Source: Mycobacterium sp. (GTDB lineage: Bacteria; Actinomycetota; Actinomycetes; Mycobacteriales; Mycobacteriaceae). From it: a stretch of 46,786 bases of DNA. A program made the position numbers and the translations under genes. The stretch covers positions 1 through 46,786 of the forward strand of contig NZ_PKEK01000076.1 in NCBI RefSeq assembly GCF_002863225.1. Reading direction: 5' to 3'. The notes below the pieces were generated by a model that did no database searches, was not told where the DNA came from, and saw only the letters and a list, made by a program, of their open reading frames with translations. Positions within the stretch are counted from its first letter, which is position 1. Each line of letters begins with the position of its first letter. Positions 32,782 to 40,883 of the stretch are shown here, piece after piece.

Positions 32782-34044
32782 TCACGACCTGGCCGGGGCT
32801 GAGCGGTGTCGGGTGATGACCGTAACCGCCAGACCGACCGCGGCGAGTTGGATGATCGCGACGGTGATGGCCAGTGCGGGGATCGAGGTGTCGTAAAGCC
32901 AGCCGGTCAGGGCACCTCCCGCTGCAGTGGCGACGCCGAGCCCGGCGGCGAACACCCCGTAGGCGGTGGCCCGGCGCGGCGGAGCCACCAGATCGGCGAC
33001 CACCGCCCGCAGGGTGGATTCCTGGATACCGACCGCCGCACCCCACAACAGGGCACCGGCCACCACCAGCCACACAGAATCGGTGAACGCCACCACCGGC
33101 ACCAACGCGGACAGTATCGGCAGCGCCGCAAGCGTTTTCGCCCCCACCCGGTCATAGAGCCACCCCGACAGCAGGGCCGCGACGGCATCGGCGCCCATCG
33201 CGGCGGCATAGACCAGTGGGACCGCGGCGGCGGACAGGATGCCGCGGATCACCATGTGATAGGACAACACCCCGAAGGTGGCGAACCCAACCATCGTGGT
33301 CGCGGTGAACGCGCAGTACGCCCAGAACGTCGGCGGCAGAGAAGCCGAGGGCCGGGTGGGATCGGCGCTGGCGACCGGGCCCGCGGGCAGCGGGGCGGGC
33401 TCGGCCGGAATTTCGTAGCGGGCCGGCTTGGGGACGCGCAGCCGAAGCCAGACCAGCAGCGCCAGCGCGGCGGCACCGGGCAGGGCCAGGATGCCCAGCG
33501 CCGGACCGTAATCGCCACCGGTGAGGGCCAGCACACCGGCCACCGTCAAGGGTCCGATCACCGCGCCGATCTGATCCAACGCCTCGTGCACGGCGAAACC
33601 GCGCCCGCGGCCGGTGACCGCGGCGGCATGCGAGAGCAAGGTGTCCTTGGCCGGGCTGCGGATCGCCTTGCCGACGCGTTCGGCGATCACCAATGCGCAC
33701 GCCACCCACAACGTGGCGGCGATGCCCAGCACCGGGACGGTCACGATGGTCAGGGTGTAGCCGGCGATGGTCCAGGCCCAGAACCGTTGGGTGCGATCGG
33801 TCAGCGGGCCCGACACCAGCCGCAACCCGAGGGCGGCAGCCTCACCGATGCCGGTGATCACGCCGACGACCAGGCCGGTCGCCCCGAGGGACGCCAGCAG
33901 CGGTCCGGTGATGGAGCGGGCACCCTCGTAGACGAAGTCGGCGAGCAGGCTGACCGTGCCGAAGACGGTCACGAACCGCCACGCACTCAACATCGGCCGC
34001 GGTGTTTCCGTCGACGGGGCCGGGCGCTTCCCGCGATCAGACAC
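32782..34044 (-). CDS. MFS transporter
   Basis: The ~420-aa protein has twelve predicted membrane segments. The loop GPLTDRTQRFWAW corresponds to MFS motif A (G-x-L-x-D-R-x-x-R), with VIAERVGKAIRSPAKDTLLS in the first half. The start is uncertain: GTG 34044 overlaps the ynfA stop, ATG 34074 would extend it, and ATG 33993 sits close to the first membrane segment. Location beside YnfA within an arsenic-carrying element suggests efflux of a toxic compound, but no substrate can be assigned. It resembles proteobacterial and actinobacterial uncharacterised MFS proteins found near metal-resistance genes. Confidence 0.8.
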   Translation of the reverse strand: MSDRGKRPAPSTETPRPMLSAWRFVTVFGTVSLLADFVYEGARSITGPLLASLGATGLVVGVITGIGEAAALGLRLVSGPLTDRTQRFWAWTIAGYTLTIVTVPVLGIAATLWVACALVIAERVGKAIRSPAKDTLLSHAAAVTGRGRGFAVHEALDQIGAVIGPLTVAGVLALTGGDYGPALGILALPGAAALALLVWLRLRVPKPARYEIPAEPAPLPAGPVASADPTRPSASLPPTFWAYCAFTATTMVGFATFGVLSYHMVIRGILSAAAVPLVYAAAMGADAVAALLSGWLYDRVGAKTLAALPILSALVPVVAFTDSVWLVVAGALLWGAAVGIQESTLRAVVADLVAPPRRATAYGVFAAGLGVATAAGGALTGWLYDTSIPALAITVAIIQLAAVGLAVTVITRHRSAPARS

Positions 34045-34372
34045 CGCGGGGGGCGTACATGATGACGGCGACACCGGCCAGGCAGATCAGGGCGCCGGTG
34101 ACGTCCCAGCGATCAGGCCGGAAACCGTCCAGTGCCATACCCCACAGCAGCGATCCGGCGACGAAGATGCCGCCGTAGGCGGCCAGGATCCGCCCGAAGT
34201 GCGCGTCGGGTTGCAGCGTGGCGACGAAGCCGTACACACCGAGGGCGGCGACGCCAACACCCATCCAGATCCAGCCCCGATGTTCCCGCACGCCTTGCCA
34301 GATCAGCCACGCCCCGCCGATCTCGGCCAGCGCCGCCACCACGAACAGCAGGATCGAACGCATCACGGTCAT
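34037..34372 (-). CDS. ynfA: YnfA/UPF0060 small membrane protein
   Basis: The 111-aa protein has four membrane segments and the family signature ALAEIGGAWLIWQGVREHRG, AALGVYGFVATLQPDAHFGR and AAYGGIFVAGSLLWGMALDG. YnfA belongs to the small multidrug resistance-like group and is often found with metal-resistance genes; its substrate is unsettled. ATG 34372 is the natural start. It overlaps the downstream MFS gene, indicating a leftward operon with that gene and ykvA. Confidence 0.9.
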   Translation of the reverse strand: MTVMRSILLFVVAALAEIGGAWLIWQGVREHRGWIWMGVGVAALGVYGFVATLQPDAHFGRILAAYGGIFVAGSLLWGMALDGFRPDRWDVTGALICLAGVAVIMYAPRGV

Positions 34373-34451
34373 GGCAGGAACCCTACGAGACCCTCACCGC
34401 GGTCACCATGGGAGTAGGACCGCATCGCTCCAACAGCAGCGTAATCCGTTC

Positions 34452-34808
34452 TCAGACAGTGCCGTTGGTTGTGTTCCCACCCACGGTGGCGATCCGAGCG
34501 TGGAGCACGTCCAGAACGTCGACGCGATCGTCGGGGACCCCGATCGTCATCACCACACCATCTCGGCCGTTATCGAAGGTGAACGCGAAGAACGAACAAC
34601 AACTACTTTCGCGCTCGGCGAGATCACGCGCGGTGGCCTCGCACGTCCCATCCACTACCAGATCCAGTCGCGTCGCCGATGATCGGGTCGAACTGCGCAC
34701 GGCGGATCGGAAGAAGGCGTCGAACTCCGCCAGACGCAACGGTTGCTTCGTGGTCGGCAGCGTGCACGAGGTCGGGGTCCAGTCCGGGGCAGCGGAACTC
34801 TGAGCCAT
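34452..34808 (-). CDS. Hypothetical protein with CC motif, heavy-metal island type
   Basis: The 118-aa soluble protein contains WTPTSCTLPTTKQPLRLAEF, a ferredoxin-like or mixed alpha/beta middle and the conserved ARDLAERESSCCSFFAFTF. Proteins of this pattern are common near MerR, ArsR and metal transporters in actinobacteria and have no assigned function. The vicinal Cys pair could bind a thiophilic metal. It is the first gene of the leftward cargo cluster, 79 bp upstream of ynfA, and divergent from ligC. Confidence 0.6.
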   Translation of the reverse strand: MAQSSAAPDWTPTSCTLPTTKQPLRLAEFDAFFRSAVRSSTRSSATRLDLVVDGTCEATARDLAERESSCCSFFAFTFDNGRDGVVMTIGVPDDRVDVLDVLHARIATVGGNTTNGTV

Positions 34809-34917
34809 ATGTCACGGTAATCCCCACCTTCGCCACCGGTCGCATCATCGCAATCCGGGGACGAGCAATGCACGACGACGAGGCAACGGTTCGACGACCA
34901 GAGACCACAATGAGGCG

Positions 34918-35985
34918 ATGAAGCTCCCCGTCATGCCGCCGATCAAGCCGATGCTGGCCAAGTCGGTCCCGACGATCCCTCCCGATGCCTCCTACGAGCC
35001 GAAGTGGGATGGCTTCCGTTCGGTCTGCTTCCGCGACGGCGGGGCGGTCGAGCTGGGCAGCCGTAATGAGCGGCCGCTGACCCGGTACTTCCCCGAACTG
35101 GTGGCCGCGGTGATCGCTGAGCTGCCGCAGCGTTGCGTGATCGACGGCGAGATCATCATCGCCACCGATGCAGGCCTGGACTTCGATGCGCTGCAGCAAC
35201 GCATTCACCCGGCCGACTCGCGGGTGCGGATGCTCGCGGAGAAGACTCCTGCATCCTTGATAGCGTTCGATCTCCTCGCCTTGGGTGACGAGGACTTCAC
35301 CCGGCGGCCGTTCATCGAGCGTCGCGCCGCCCTCGAGCAGGCGTTGGCCGACTCCGGTCCCTCAGTGCACCTCACGCCGGCGACCACCGACCTCGCGACC
35401 GCTCAACGGTGGTTTGAGGAGTTCGAGGGAGCCGGCCTGGACGGGGTGATCGCCAAGCCGTTGACGGTCACCTACCAGCCGGACAAGCGCGTCATGTTCA
35501 AGATCAAGCATCAGCGGACCGCCGACTGCGTCATCGCTGGCTACCGCGTGCACAAGTCCAGCGACGACGCGATCGGCTCCCTGCTGCTGGGGCTCTACAC
35601 CGACGACGGCACCCTCGCCTCGGTGGGCGTGATCGGTGCGTTCCCGATGGCCACACGGCGGCAGTTGTTCACCGAAATGCAATCACTGGTAACCAGTTTC
35701 GACGGTCATCCGTGGAACTGGGCCGCTCACGAAGCCGGTGACCGCACGCCGCGCAAGAACGAAACCTCGCGCTGGAACGCCGGCAAGGATCTTTCGTTCG
35801 TCCCGCTGCGACCCGAGCGGGTGGTCGAGGTGCGCTACGACCACATGGAAGGCGACCGGTTCCGCCACACCGCCCAGTTCAACCGCTGGCGGCCCGACCG
35901 CGACCCACGTTCGTGCACCTACGCCCAACTCGAACAACCCTTGACGTTCAGCTTGGGCGACATCGTCCCTGGGCTCGCCACCTGA
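34918..35985 (+). CDS. ligC: ATP-dependent DNA ligase, LigC type
   Basis: The 355-aa protein has all nucleotidyltransferase motifs. The adenylated Lys29 is in EPKWDGFR; others are SRNERPLTRYFPEL, DGEIIIA, LIAFDLLA, GVIAKPL and MFKIKH. An OB-fold domain starts at ADCVIAGYRV. Length and order match mycobacterial LigC, a non-homologous end-joining-related ligase that is dispensable in most strains. It is intact and carried inside the element that disrupts another ligase gene. ATG 34918 is chosen from motif spacing. The next gene follows after 32 bp. Confidence 0.9.
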   Translation: MKLPVMPPIKPMLAKSVPTIPPDASYEPKWDGFRSVCFRDGGAVELGSRNERPLTRYFPELVAAVIAELPQRCVIDGEIIIATDAGLDFDALQQRIHPADSRVRMLAEKTPASLIAFDLLALGDEDFTRRPFIERRAALEQALADSGPSVHLTPATTDLATAQRWFEEFEGAGLDGVIAKPLTVTYQPDKRVMFKIKHQRTADCVIAGYRVHKSSDDAIGSLLLGLYTDDGTLASVGVIGAFPMATRRQLFTEMQSLVTSFDGHPWNWAAHEAGDRTPRKNETSRWNAGKDLSFVPLRPERVVEVRYDHMEGDRFRHTAQFNRWRPDRDPRSCTYAQLEQPLTFSLGDIVPGLAT

Positions 35986-36017
35986 CGACCGGCCCGGCAC
36001 CCGAAAGAGGCTTCAGC

Positions 36018-36278
36018 ATGCATCAAGAGTTCAATCCTGCCGACGCACCAGATCCCGATGATCCCGACGTCCAGTTCGGCGTCCCTCCCGATCACATCGC
36101 CGCGGAGTTGCTCGCACTCTGCGCGGACTTCTTCGGCCAGGCCGGCCCCGTCGTTTACGCCGAGGTAGACCAGTTCCTCACCCAGCGCGGTCATCCGGGC
36201 GGTCTCGGCTGGTTCCTCGACGCGCTGGGCTTCGCCTCCCATGACCGGACGTCGCGCGTCGGTCGTGCGCCTCGATGA
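36018..36278 (+). CDS. Small acidic hypothetical protein
   Basis: The 86-aa protein has an acidic N-terminus (PADAPDPDDPDVQFGVP) and a C-terminal helical part (DHIAAELLALCADFFGQAG, then LGWFLDALGFASHDR). ATG 36018 has AAAGAGG upstream. It lies 32 bp after ligC and overlaps the permease gene by 4 bp (ATGA), so it is part of that unit. I do not recognise the family, although similar short proteins accompany ligC in mycobacteria. Confidence 0.6.
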   Translation: MHQEFNPADAPDPDDPDVQFGVPPDHIAAELLALCADFFGQAGPVVYAEVDQFLTQRGHPGGLGWFLDALGFASHDRTSRVGRAPR

Positions 36279-37093
36279 GCAACGAACGCGCGCGATCCGG
36301 TGTGCGGATCTCCCGGCAGGGCTGGCCGGTGGTGTTCGGCTCCGGTGCTGTCATCGGCGTCTTAGGCGGCTTGATTGGGCTGGGCGGCGCGGAATTTCGG
36401 CTCCCGCTGCTGATCGGGCTGTTCGGGTTCGCCGCACTGCAAGCGGTCATCTTGAACAAGGCGATGAGTTTGATCGTCGTCCTCACCGCCCTGCCGGCAC
36501 GGCTGTTGGGCGTCCCGTTCGCCCAGGTGGTCCCGCACTGGTCGATCGCCGTCAACCTGCTCGCGGGCAGCCTCGTCGGTGCCTGGCTGGGGGCGAGCTG
36601 GGCGACCCGGATGCGTTCGACGACCCTCTACCGGGTCCTGGCTGTGTTACTCGTCCTGATCGCCGCGACACTCGTGGCGACCCACTTGGGCCATACCGGA
36701 TCGTTGCATCTGTCCGCGCCTCCGCGCATTGCCGCTGGAGTCATCGCCGGCGTGCTCATCGGCATCGTCGCCGCGTTGATGGGCGTGGCCGGCGGCGAAT
36801 TGCTCATTCCCACGATCGTGCTGCTGTTCGCCGTCGACATCAAGATTGCAGGCAGTCTCTCGCTAGTCGTCTCGCTCCCGACCATGCTCGTCGCGTTCGC
36901 CCGCTACAGCCGCGATCAGAGCTTCGTCGTGCTGCGCCAGAACATTCGCTTCCTGGCCATCATGGCCGCCGGATCCGTTACCGGAACGCTCATCGGCGGA
37001 CTGCTGCTAGGCGTCGTCTCCACCCTGGTCCTCATTCCGCTGCTGGCCGGGCTGCTGATCTTCTCGGCATTCCGCGTTTGGCAGCACGCTTGA
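36275..37093 (+). CDS. TauE/SafE-family membrane permease
   Basis: The 272-aa protein has eight predicted membrane segments with the internal duplication of the TauE/SafE family. GAVIGVLGGLIGLGGAEFRL in the first half pairs with IAGVLIGIVAALMGVAGGEL in the second. The family exports sulfite, sulfoacetate and related anions, or is uncharacterised. It is co-translated with the preceding small gene and convergent with arsR. Arsenic islands often carry such permeases, but the substrate is unknown. Confidence 0.85.
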   Translation: MSNERARSGVRISRQGWPVVFGSGAVIGVLGGLIGLGGAEFRLPLLIGLFGFAALQAVILNKAMSLIVVLTALPARLLGVPFAQVVPHWSIAVNLLAGSLVGAWLGASWATRMRSTTLYRVLAVLLVLIAATLVATHLGHTGSLHLSAPPRIAAGVIAGVLIGIVAALMGVAGGELLIPTIVLLFAVDIKIAGSLSLVVSLPTMLVAFARYSRDQSFVVLRQNIRFLAIMAAGSVTGTLIGGLLLGVVSTLVLIPLLAGLLIFSAFRVWQHA

Positions 37094-37160
37094 TGCCCGT
37101 CACCCGGCGGCCCCACACAGTCGATCCGAGGGGAACGGTGGGGCCACATGCGACCCGCCG

Positions 37161-37520
37161 CTACTGGCAGCAGTTCGGGTCCAGTGCCACGCACAAGGCT
37201 TGCAGCGCTTCGGGCCGGACCCGGTGAAACATGTTCATACCGCGCCGATCCGAGAGGATCAGCCCGGCCTTGCGTAGCTGGGTCAGGTGATGGCTGACCG
37301 TGGACTCGGTCAAGCCCAGCACCGCGGCCAACTCCCCGGAGATCTCCTCGCCGGCCGGGGAACTGAACAGATACGACACGATCTTGACCCGCACCGGATC
37401 GGCCAGCGCCTTGAGGCGCAGCGCGATCTGCAACGCGTCATCGTCGCTCATCGGACCAGACGCCACCGGAGCGCAGCACACCGGTGCCGAGGTGTCGATG
37501 ACCGGCAGCGTCTTGGGCAT
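37161..37520 (-). CDS. arsR: ArsR-family arsenite-responsive repressor
   Basis: The 119-aa protein has the winged-HTH core ALRLKALADPVRVKIVSYLF, then LGLTESTVSHHLTQLRKAGL and the wing DRRGMNMFHRV. Two Cys pairs, C15-C16 near the N-terminus and C117-C118 at the end, could form the As(III) site; N-terminal C15-C16 recalls the Corynebacterium ArsR type. ATG 37520 is chosen. It is divergent from cadI, and two operator-like repeats lie in the 101-bp intergenic region. Confidence 0.9.
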   Translation of the reverse strand: MPKTLPVIDTSAPVCCAPVASGPMSDDDALQIALRLKALADPVRVKIVSYLFSSPAGEEISGELAAVLGLTESTVSHHLTQLRKAGLILSDRRGMNMFHRVRPEALQALCVALDPNCCQ

Positions 37521-37542
37521 GCACCTCACCCTGCCACAGGGA

Positions 37543-37601
37543 TTGACATATATCAAAGAAGTGGGTCATGATGGCAGCATCGCGTTAGTTCGATATATGT
37601 C
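37543..37601 (+). promoter_or_regulatory. ars promoter with paired ArsR operator half-palindromes
   Basis: GACATATATC (37545-37554) and its exact reverse complement GATATATGTC (37592-37601) flank the start region of the cadI operon. TTGACA at 37544-37549 is 17 bp from CATGAT (37567-37572), a plausible -35/-10 pair with the first operator copy overlapping the -35. Binding of the adjacent ArsR is inferred. Confidence 0.6.
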
Positions 37602-37621
37602 TCACAACTGGAGGATGTCTC

Positions 37622-38101
37622 ATGTCACGTGTTCAGCTCGCGCTCAACGTTGATGATCTCGACGCGGCGATCACGTTCTACTCCACACTCTTTGGCACTG
37701 AACCGGCCAAACGCAAGCCCGGGTACGCGAACTTCGCGATCACCGAGCCGCCGCTGAAGCTGGTGCTGCTGGAGAACCCCGGCCAGGGCGGCACCCTGAA
37801 CCACCTCGGGGTGGAGGTCGACTCCAGTGACACCGTGCACGACGAGATCGCCCGGCTGACCGAGGCCGGAATGTTCACCGAGGAGGAGATCGGCACCACG
37901 TGCTGCTTCGCGACCCAGGACAAGGTCTGGGTCACCGGGCCCGGCGGCGAGCGGTGGGAGGTCTACACCGTGCTGGCCGACTCCGAGACCTTCGGCACCA
38001 GCCCCCAACACCCCGACAGCACGGGCAACGGTGCAGGCGTGTGCTGCGGCGCGGCCGCCGACACCCCGGCCAGCGCGGCGCCCACGGCGTCGTGCTGCTG
38101 A
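37622..38101 (+). CDS. arsI: ArsI/CadI-family glyoxalase-fold protein
   Basis: The 159-aa protein has the vicinal-oxygen-chelate fold: SRVQLALNVDDLDAAITFYS, LNHLGVEV and ERWEVYTV. The ArsI/CadI hallmark TTCCFATQDKVWV contains the Cys pair that binds thiophilic metals. ArsI enzymes cleave the C-As bond of trivalent organoarsenicals; CadI homologues are cadmium- or arsenic-induced proteins in mycobacteria. The C-terminal tail is Cys-rich (CCGAA, SCC). GGAGG precedes ATG 37622. It is the first gene of the arsenic operon. Confidence 0.85.
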   Translation: MSRVQLALNVDDLDAAITFYSTLFGTEPAKRKPGYANFAITEPPLKLVLLENPGQGGTLNHLGVEVDSSDTVHDEIARLTEAGMFTEEEIGTTCCFATQDKVWVTGPGGERWEVYTVLADSETFGTSPQHPDSTGNGAGVCCGAAADTPASAAPTASCC

Positions 38102-38135
38102 CCACCGATCTCGCCGACCCCAGCGGAAGAACCCG

Positions 38136-39242
38136 ATGACCGACGCCGTGGCCACCACCGAATCGTCAACTCCAGCAAGGCTTTCCACCCTCGACCGGCT
38201 GTTGCCGGTCTGGATCGGGGTGGCCATGGCCACCGGGCTGCTGCTGGGCCGGCTGATCCCCGGACTCAACACCGCCCTGAACCAAGTGCAGGTCGACGGG
38301 ATCTCCCTGCCCATCGCGCTGGGTCTGCTGATCATGATGTATCCGGTGCTGGCCAAGGTCCGCTACGACCGCCTCGACACCGTCACCTCCGATCGGCGCC
38401 TGCTGCTGAGTTCGCTGCTACTCAATTGGGTGTTCGGCCCGGCGCTGATGTTCGCGCTGGCCTGGCTGCTGCTGGCCGATCTGCCCGAATACCGCACCGG
38501 GTTGATCATCGTCGGGCTGGCCCGCTGCATCGCCATGGTCATCATTTGGAACGACCTAGCCTGCGGGGACCGCGAAGCTGCCGCCGTTCTGGTGGCGCTG
38601 AACTCGATCTTTCAGGTCGTGATGTTTGCCGTGCTGGGTTGGTTCTACCTCTCGGTGCTGCCCGGCTGGCTGGGTCTGTCCCAAACCACCATCTCCACCT
38701 CGCCCTGGCAGATCGCTAAATCGGTGCTCATCTTCCTGGGCATCCCCCTGGCCGCGGGATACCTCTCCCGACGGCTCGGGGAACGCGCGAAGGGCCGTGA
38801 CTGGTACGAAGCCCGATTCCTGCCCCGCATCGGCCCGTGGGCGCTCTACGGCCTGCTGTTCACCATCGTCATTCTCTTTGCCCTGCAGGGTGATCAGATC
38901 ACCCATCGACCCCTCGACGTCGTGCGCATCGCGCTGCCGCTGCTGGCCTACTTCGCCATCATGTGGGGCGGTGGTTACCTGCTGGGGGCGGCCCTGCACC
39001 TGGGCTACGCACGCACCACCACCCTGGCGTTCACCGCCGCCGGCAACAACTTCGAACTCGCCATCGCCGTCGCGATCGCCACCTACGGCGCCACCTCCGG
39101 CCAAGCCCTGGCCGGCGTCGTCGGCCCGCTTATCGAAGTGCCGGTCCTGGTCGCCCTGGTCTACGTCTCCCTGGCGCTGCGCCGCCGCTTCCCCGACACC
39201 ACCTCATCCGGACCCGTCACCGAGCCAGAAGTCACGCCATGA
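38136..39242 (+). CDS. acr3: ACR3-family arsenite efflux permease
   Basis: The 368-aa protein has ten membrane segments. It has the conserved Cys in IVGLARCIAMVIIWNDLACG (fourth segment) and the AFTAAGNNFELAIAVAIA motif with its essential Glu, both hallmarks of ACR3. ACR3 extrudes As(III) using the proton gradient. ATG 38136 follows GCGGAAGAA. It is 34 bp after arsI and overlaps arsC by 4 bp (ATGA). It appears intact. Confidence 0.95.
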   Translation: MTDAVATTESSTPARLSTLDRLLPVWIGVAMATGLLLGRLIPGLNTALNQVQVDGISLPIALGLLIMMYPVLAKVRYDRLDTVTSDRRLLLSSLLLNWVFGPALMFALAWLLLADLPEYRTGLIIVGLARCIAMVIIWNDLACGDREAAAVLVALNSIFQVVMFAVLGWFYLSVLPGWLGLSQTTISTSPWQIAKSVLIFLGIPLAAGYLSRRLGERAKGRDWYEARFLPRIGPWALYGLLFTIVILFALQGDQITHRPLDVVRIALPLLAYFAIMWGGGYLLGAALHLGYARTTTLAFTAAGNNFELAIAVAIATYGATSGQALAGVVGPLIEVPVLVALVYVSLALRRRFPDTTSSGPVTEPEVTP

Positions 39243-39904
39243 CCGACAGCCCCGTCATCCACCCAGCCCGCGATCTCTCCATCGACCAGCAGCTCGCCCT
39301 GCGCACGGCAGCCACCCGGTTGCACACGGACTTCGCCGATACCTTCGGCACCGACACCATCGAGCGATTTTTGCACTCGTCCTACGATCAATTCGCCGGG
39401 CGAGCAACGGTTCCCAACTTCCTACCGCTGCTGGCCGAACGGTTCGCCCGCCAGCGCCTGCACGCTCTGGCCAGGGTGGAAGGCAAGATCAGCGACGGCA
39501 AACCCACCGTGCTGTTCCTCTGCACCCACAACGCCGGACGCTCCCAAATGGCACTCGGATACTTCACCCACCTCGCCGGTGATCAGGCCGTGGCGTGGTC
39601 GGGCGGCTCCGAACCCGGCACCGAGATCAACCCCGCCGCCATCGCCGCCATGGCAGAAGTGGGCATCGACATCACCGGCGAATACCCCAAACCCTGGACC
39701 GACGAAATCGTCCAAGCCGCCGACGTCGCCATCACCATGGGCTGTGGCGATGCGTGCCCGATCTTCCCCGGAAAACGCTACGAGAATTGGGACCTACCCG
39801 ATCCCGCCGGCCAAGACGTCGACGCGGTGCGGCCCATCCGCGACCAGATCGAAGGCCGCGTCCGCCAACTCCTATCACAACTCGAAGTCCCCATCAGCGC
39901 CTGA
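39239..39904 (+). CDS. arsC: Mycothiol-dependent arsenate reductase with N-terminal helical domain
   Basis: The 221-aa protein has a ~85-residue N-terminal three-helix domain (DQQLALRTAATRLHTDF, FLHSSYDQFAG, LPLLAERFARQRL), then an LMW-phosphatase fold. The P-loop is FLCTHNAGRSQMA, followed by MGCGDACP, ENWDLPDPAGQDVDAV and the DPAG acid. This two-domain form is the actinobacterial arsenate reductase that uses mycothiol/mycoredoxin. It is coupled to acr3 by a 4-bp overlap; the next gene begins after 3 bp. Confidence 0.9.
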   Translation: MTDSPVIHPARDLSIDQQLALRTAATRLHTDFADTFGTDTIERFLHSSYDQFAGRATVPNFLPLLAERFARQRLHALARVEGKISDGKPTVLFLCTHNAGRSQMALGYFTHLAGDQAVAWSGGSEPGTEINPAAIAAMAEVGIDITGEYPKPWTDEIVQAADVAITMGCGDACPIFPGKRYENWDLPDPAGQDVDAVRPIRDQIEGRVRQLLSQLEVPISA

Positions 39905-39907
39905 CCC

Positions 39908-40324
39908 ATGACAGCCCACGATGCACCCACCGTGCTTTTCGTATGCGTGAGCAACGCCGGGAAATCCGTTATGGCACAAGGCCTCATGCGGCACACAGCC
40001 AAAGGGCGCATCAACGCCCTCTCCGCGGGAACCCACGCCAAGACCGAAGTCAACCACGTTTCCGCGCAGGCTCTCGCCGAAGTGGACATCGACATCAGCG
40101 ACCACACGCCCATACAGCTCAACGACGCCCTCATCGACGCCGCTGATCTCATCGTCGTCCTCGGAACCCAAGCCCAGGTTCAGCCGACCGGCACCCCGAC
40201 CGAGGTCTGGGACACCGACGAACCGTCGCTGCGCGGCATCGACGGCATCGAACGCATGCGCCTCATCCGCGACGACATCGCCACCCACGTGAAAGAACTC
40301 GCCTCGCGACTACTCCCGGCCTAG
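39908..40324 (+). CDS. Second LMW-phosphatase-like arsenate reductase, P-loop Arg replaced by Lys
   Basis: The 138-aa protein has the single-domain LMW-PTP/arsenate-mycothiol-transferase fold. The loop is FVCVSNAGKSVMAQG, so C-x5-R is C-x5-K. SAGTHAKTEVNH, VVLGTQAQ and VWDTDEPSLRG supply the remaining motifs. Arsenate-mycothiol transferases (ArsC1/2 type) form the mycothiol-arsenate adduct. The lost Arg may weaken oxyanion binding or change substrate. It is the last gene of the arsenic operon. Confidence 0.8.
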   Translation: MTAHDAPTVLFVCVSNAGKSVMAQGLMRHTAKGRINALSAGTHAKTEVNHVSAQALAEVDIDISDHTPIQLNDALIDAADLIVVLGTQAQVQPTGTPTEVWDTDEPSLRGIDGIERMRLIRDDIATHVKELASRLLPA

Positions 40325-40411
40325 GAGGCGTTTACTTCCTTAAATAGTTAGTACCGTCTATACAGGCGATATGCCTTGCGAACAGGTCGCGACTCTGGAA
40401 GCTTGGCGGTC

Positions 40412-40672
40412 ATGACTATTAACCCTCCCCAGCTCGCCGACGACCACGTCGCCGTGCTGACCACCCAGATCCGGCGGAATCGCGCCACCATCATCCGCCG
40501 CCGCAATGCAGTTCAGCAGGCCTTGGACCACCAGAAGCACTTCATCCGCGAAGCGCTAGACCAAGGGATGGCACCCAAGCGGGTCGCTCGTCTCAGCGGG
40601 CTCACCGAAGGCCGGATTAGTCAGATCCGCAACGAGGGTGGCCCACCCGTGAGCACGTTCGATCTGATGTAG
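40412..40672 (+). CDS. Small HTH protein at the far end of the element
   Basis: The 86-aa basic protein is a helix pair (IRRNRATIIRRRNAVQQALD) followed by an HTH (PKRVARLSGLTEGRISQIRN). ATG 40412 is chosen. It is the last gene before the right end of the element at 40718. Tn554-type systems have a small third protein (TnpC) affecting orientation and efficiency, normally next to tnpB. A TnpC-like or excisionase-like role here is only a suggestion. It could also be a cargo regulator. Confidence 0.65.
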   Translation: MTINPPQLADDHVAVLTTQIRRNRATIIRRRNAVQQALDHQKHFIREALDQGMAPKRVARLSGLTEGRISQIRNEGGPPVSTFDLM

Positions 40673-40718
40673 TCGATCTCCGAACCCACCGGCAATCGTG
40701 TTGACAAGTCCAGTGAAG

Positions 40719-40814
40719 TTGACCGTCGTATTTCGCTTCAACAGCGAACTCATCGAAGTGCGCGGGTGGATCGCCAAGCGTGGCCAGCATTGGCAGCGGA
40801 ATGGGGTGCGACAT
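40719..40814 (-). pseudogene. ATP-dependent DNA ligase, 5' fragment (residues 1-32)
   Basis: From ATG 40814 (or TTG 40823) the frame encodes PMLATLGDPPAHFDEFAV and then EAKYDGQ. This is a ligase N-terminus ending right after motif I, with the catalytic Lys of KYDG. Position 40719 is the last host base before the mobile element. The rest of the gene is at 27828-28700. An IS110 element begins just upstream. Confidence 0.85.
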
Positions 40815-40883
40815 CACTGCCAACGAGCCTACTGGCGTTGCCTGGGCTGCAACTCAACGCCGATTTCGCCGCGCGTCCGCATG

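Larger units (their letters stand above)
28701..40718. mobile_element. 12-kb tyrosine-recombinase transposon with arsenic cargo, inserted in a DNA ligase gene
   Basis: The boundaries come from rejoining the split ligase: left flank ...GAGGCCGCG ends at 28700, right flank TTGACCGTCGTATTTCGC starts at 40719 (plus or minus 1 because of a shared G). The restored codons read KYDGQ-RGLASINHG. No clear target duplication or terminal inverted repeat is seen, but TTGAC occurs near both ends (28706-28710, 40701-40705, 40719-40723). The left end holds two overlapping tyrosine-recombinase genes, an arrangement like tnpA-tnpB of Tn554. Cargo includes ykvA, an MFS transporter, ynfA, a LigC ligase, TauE/SafE, the arsenic operon and a terminal HTH gene. 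Confidence 0.8.

Noticed and set aside
32806..34062. Long 418-codon open frame on the plus strand
   Set aside because: It is the antisense of the MFS transporter. The translation is Arg/Gly/His-rich with no family features, typical of a shadow frame in GC-rich DNA.
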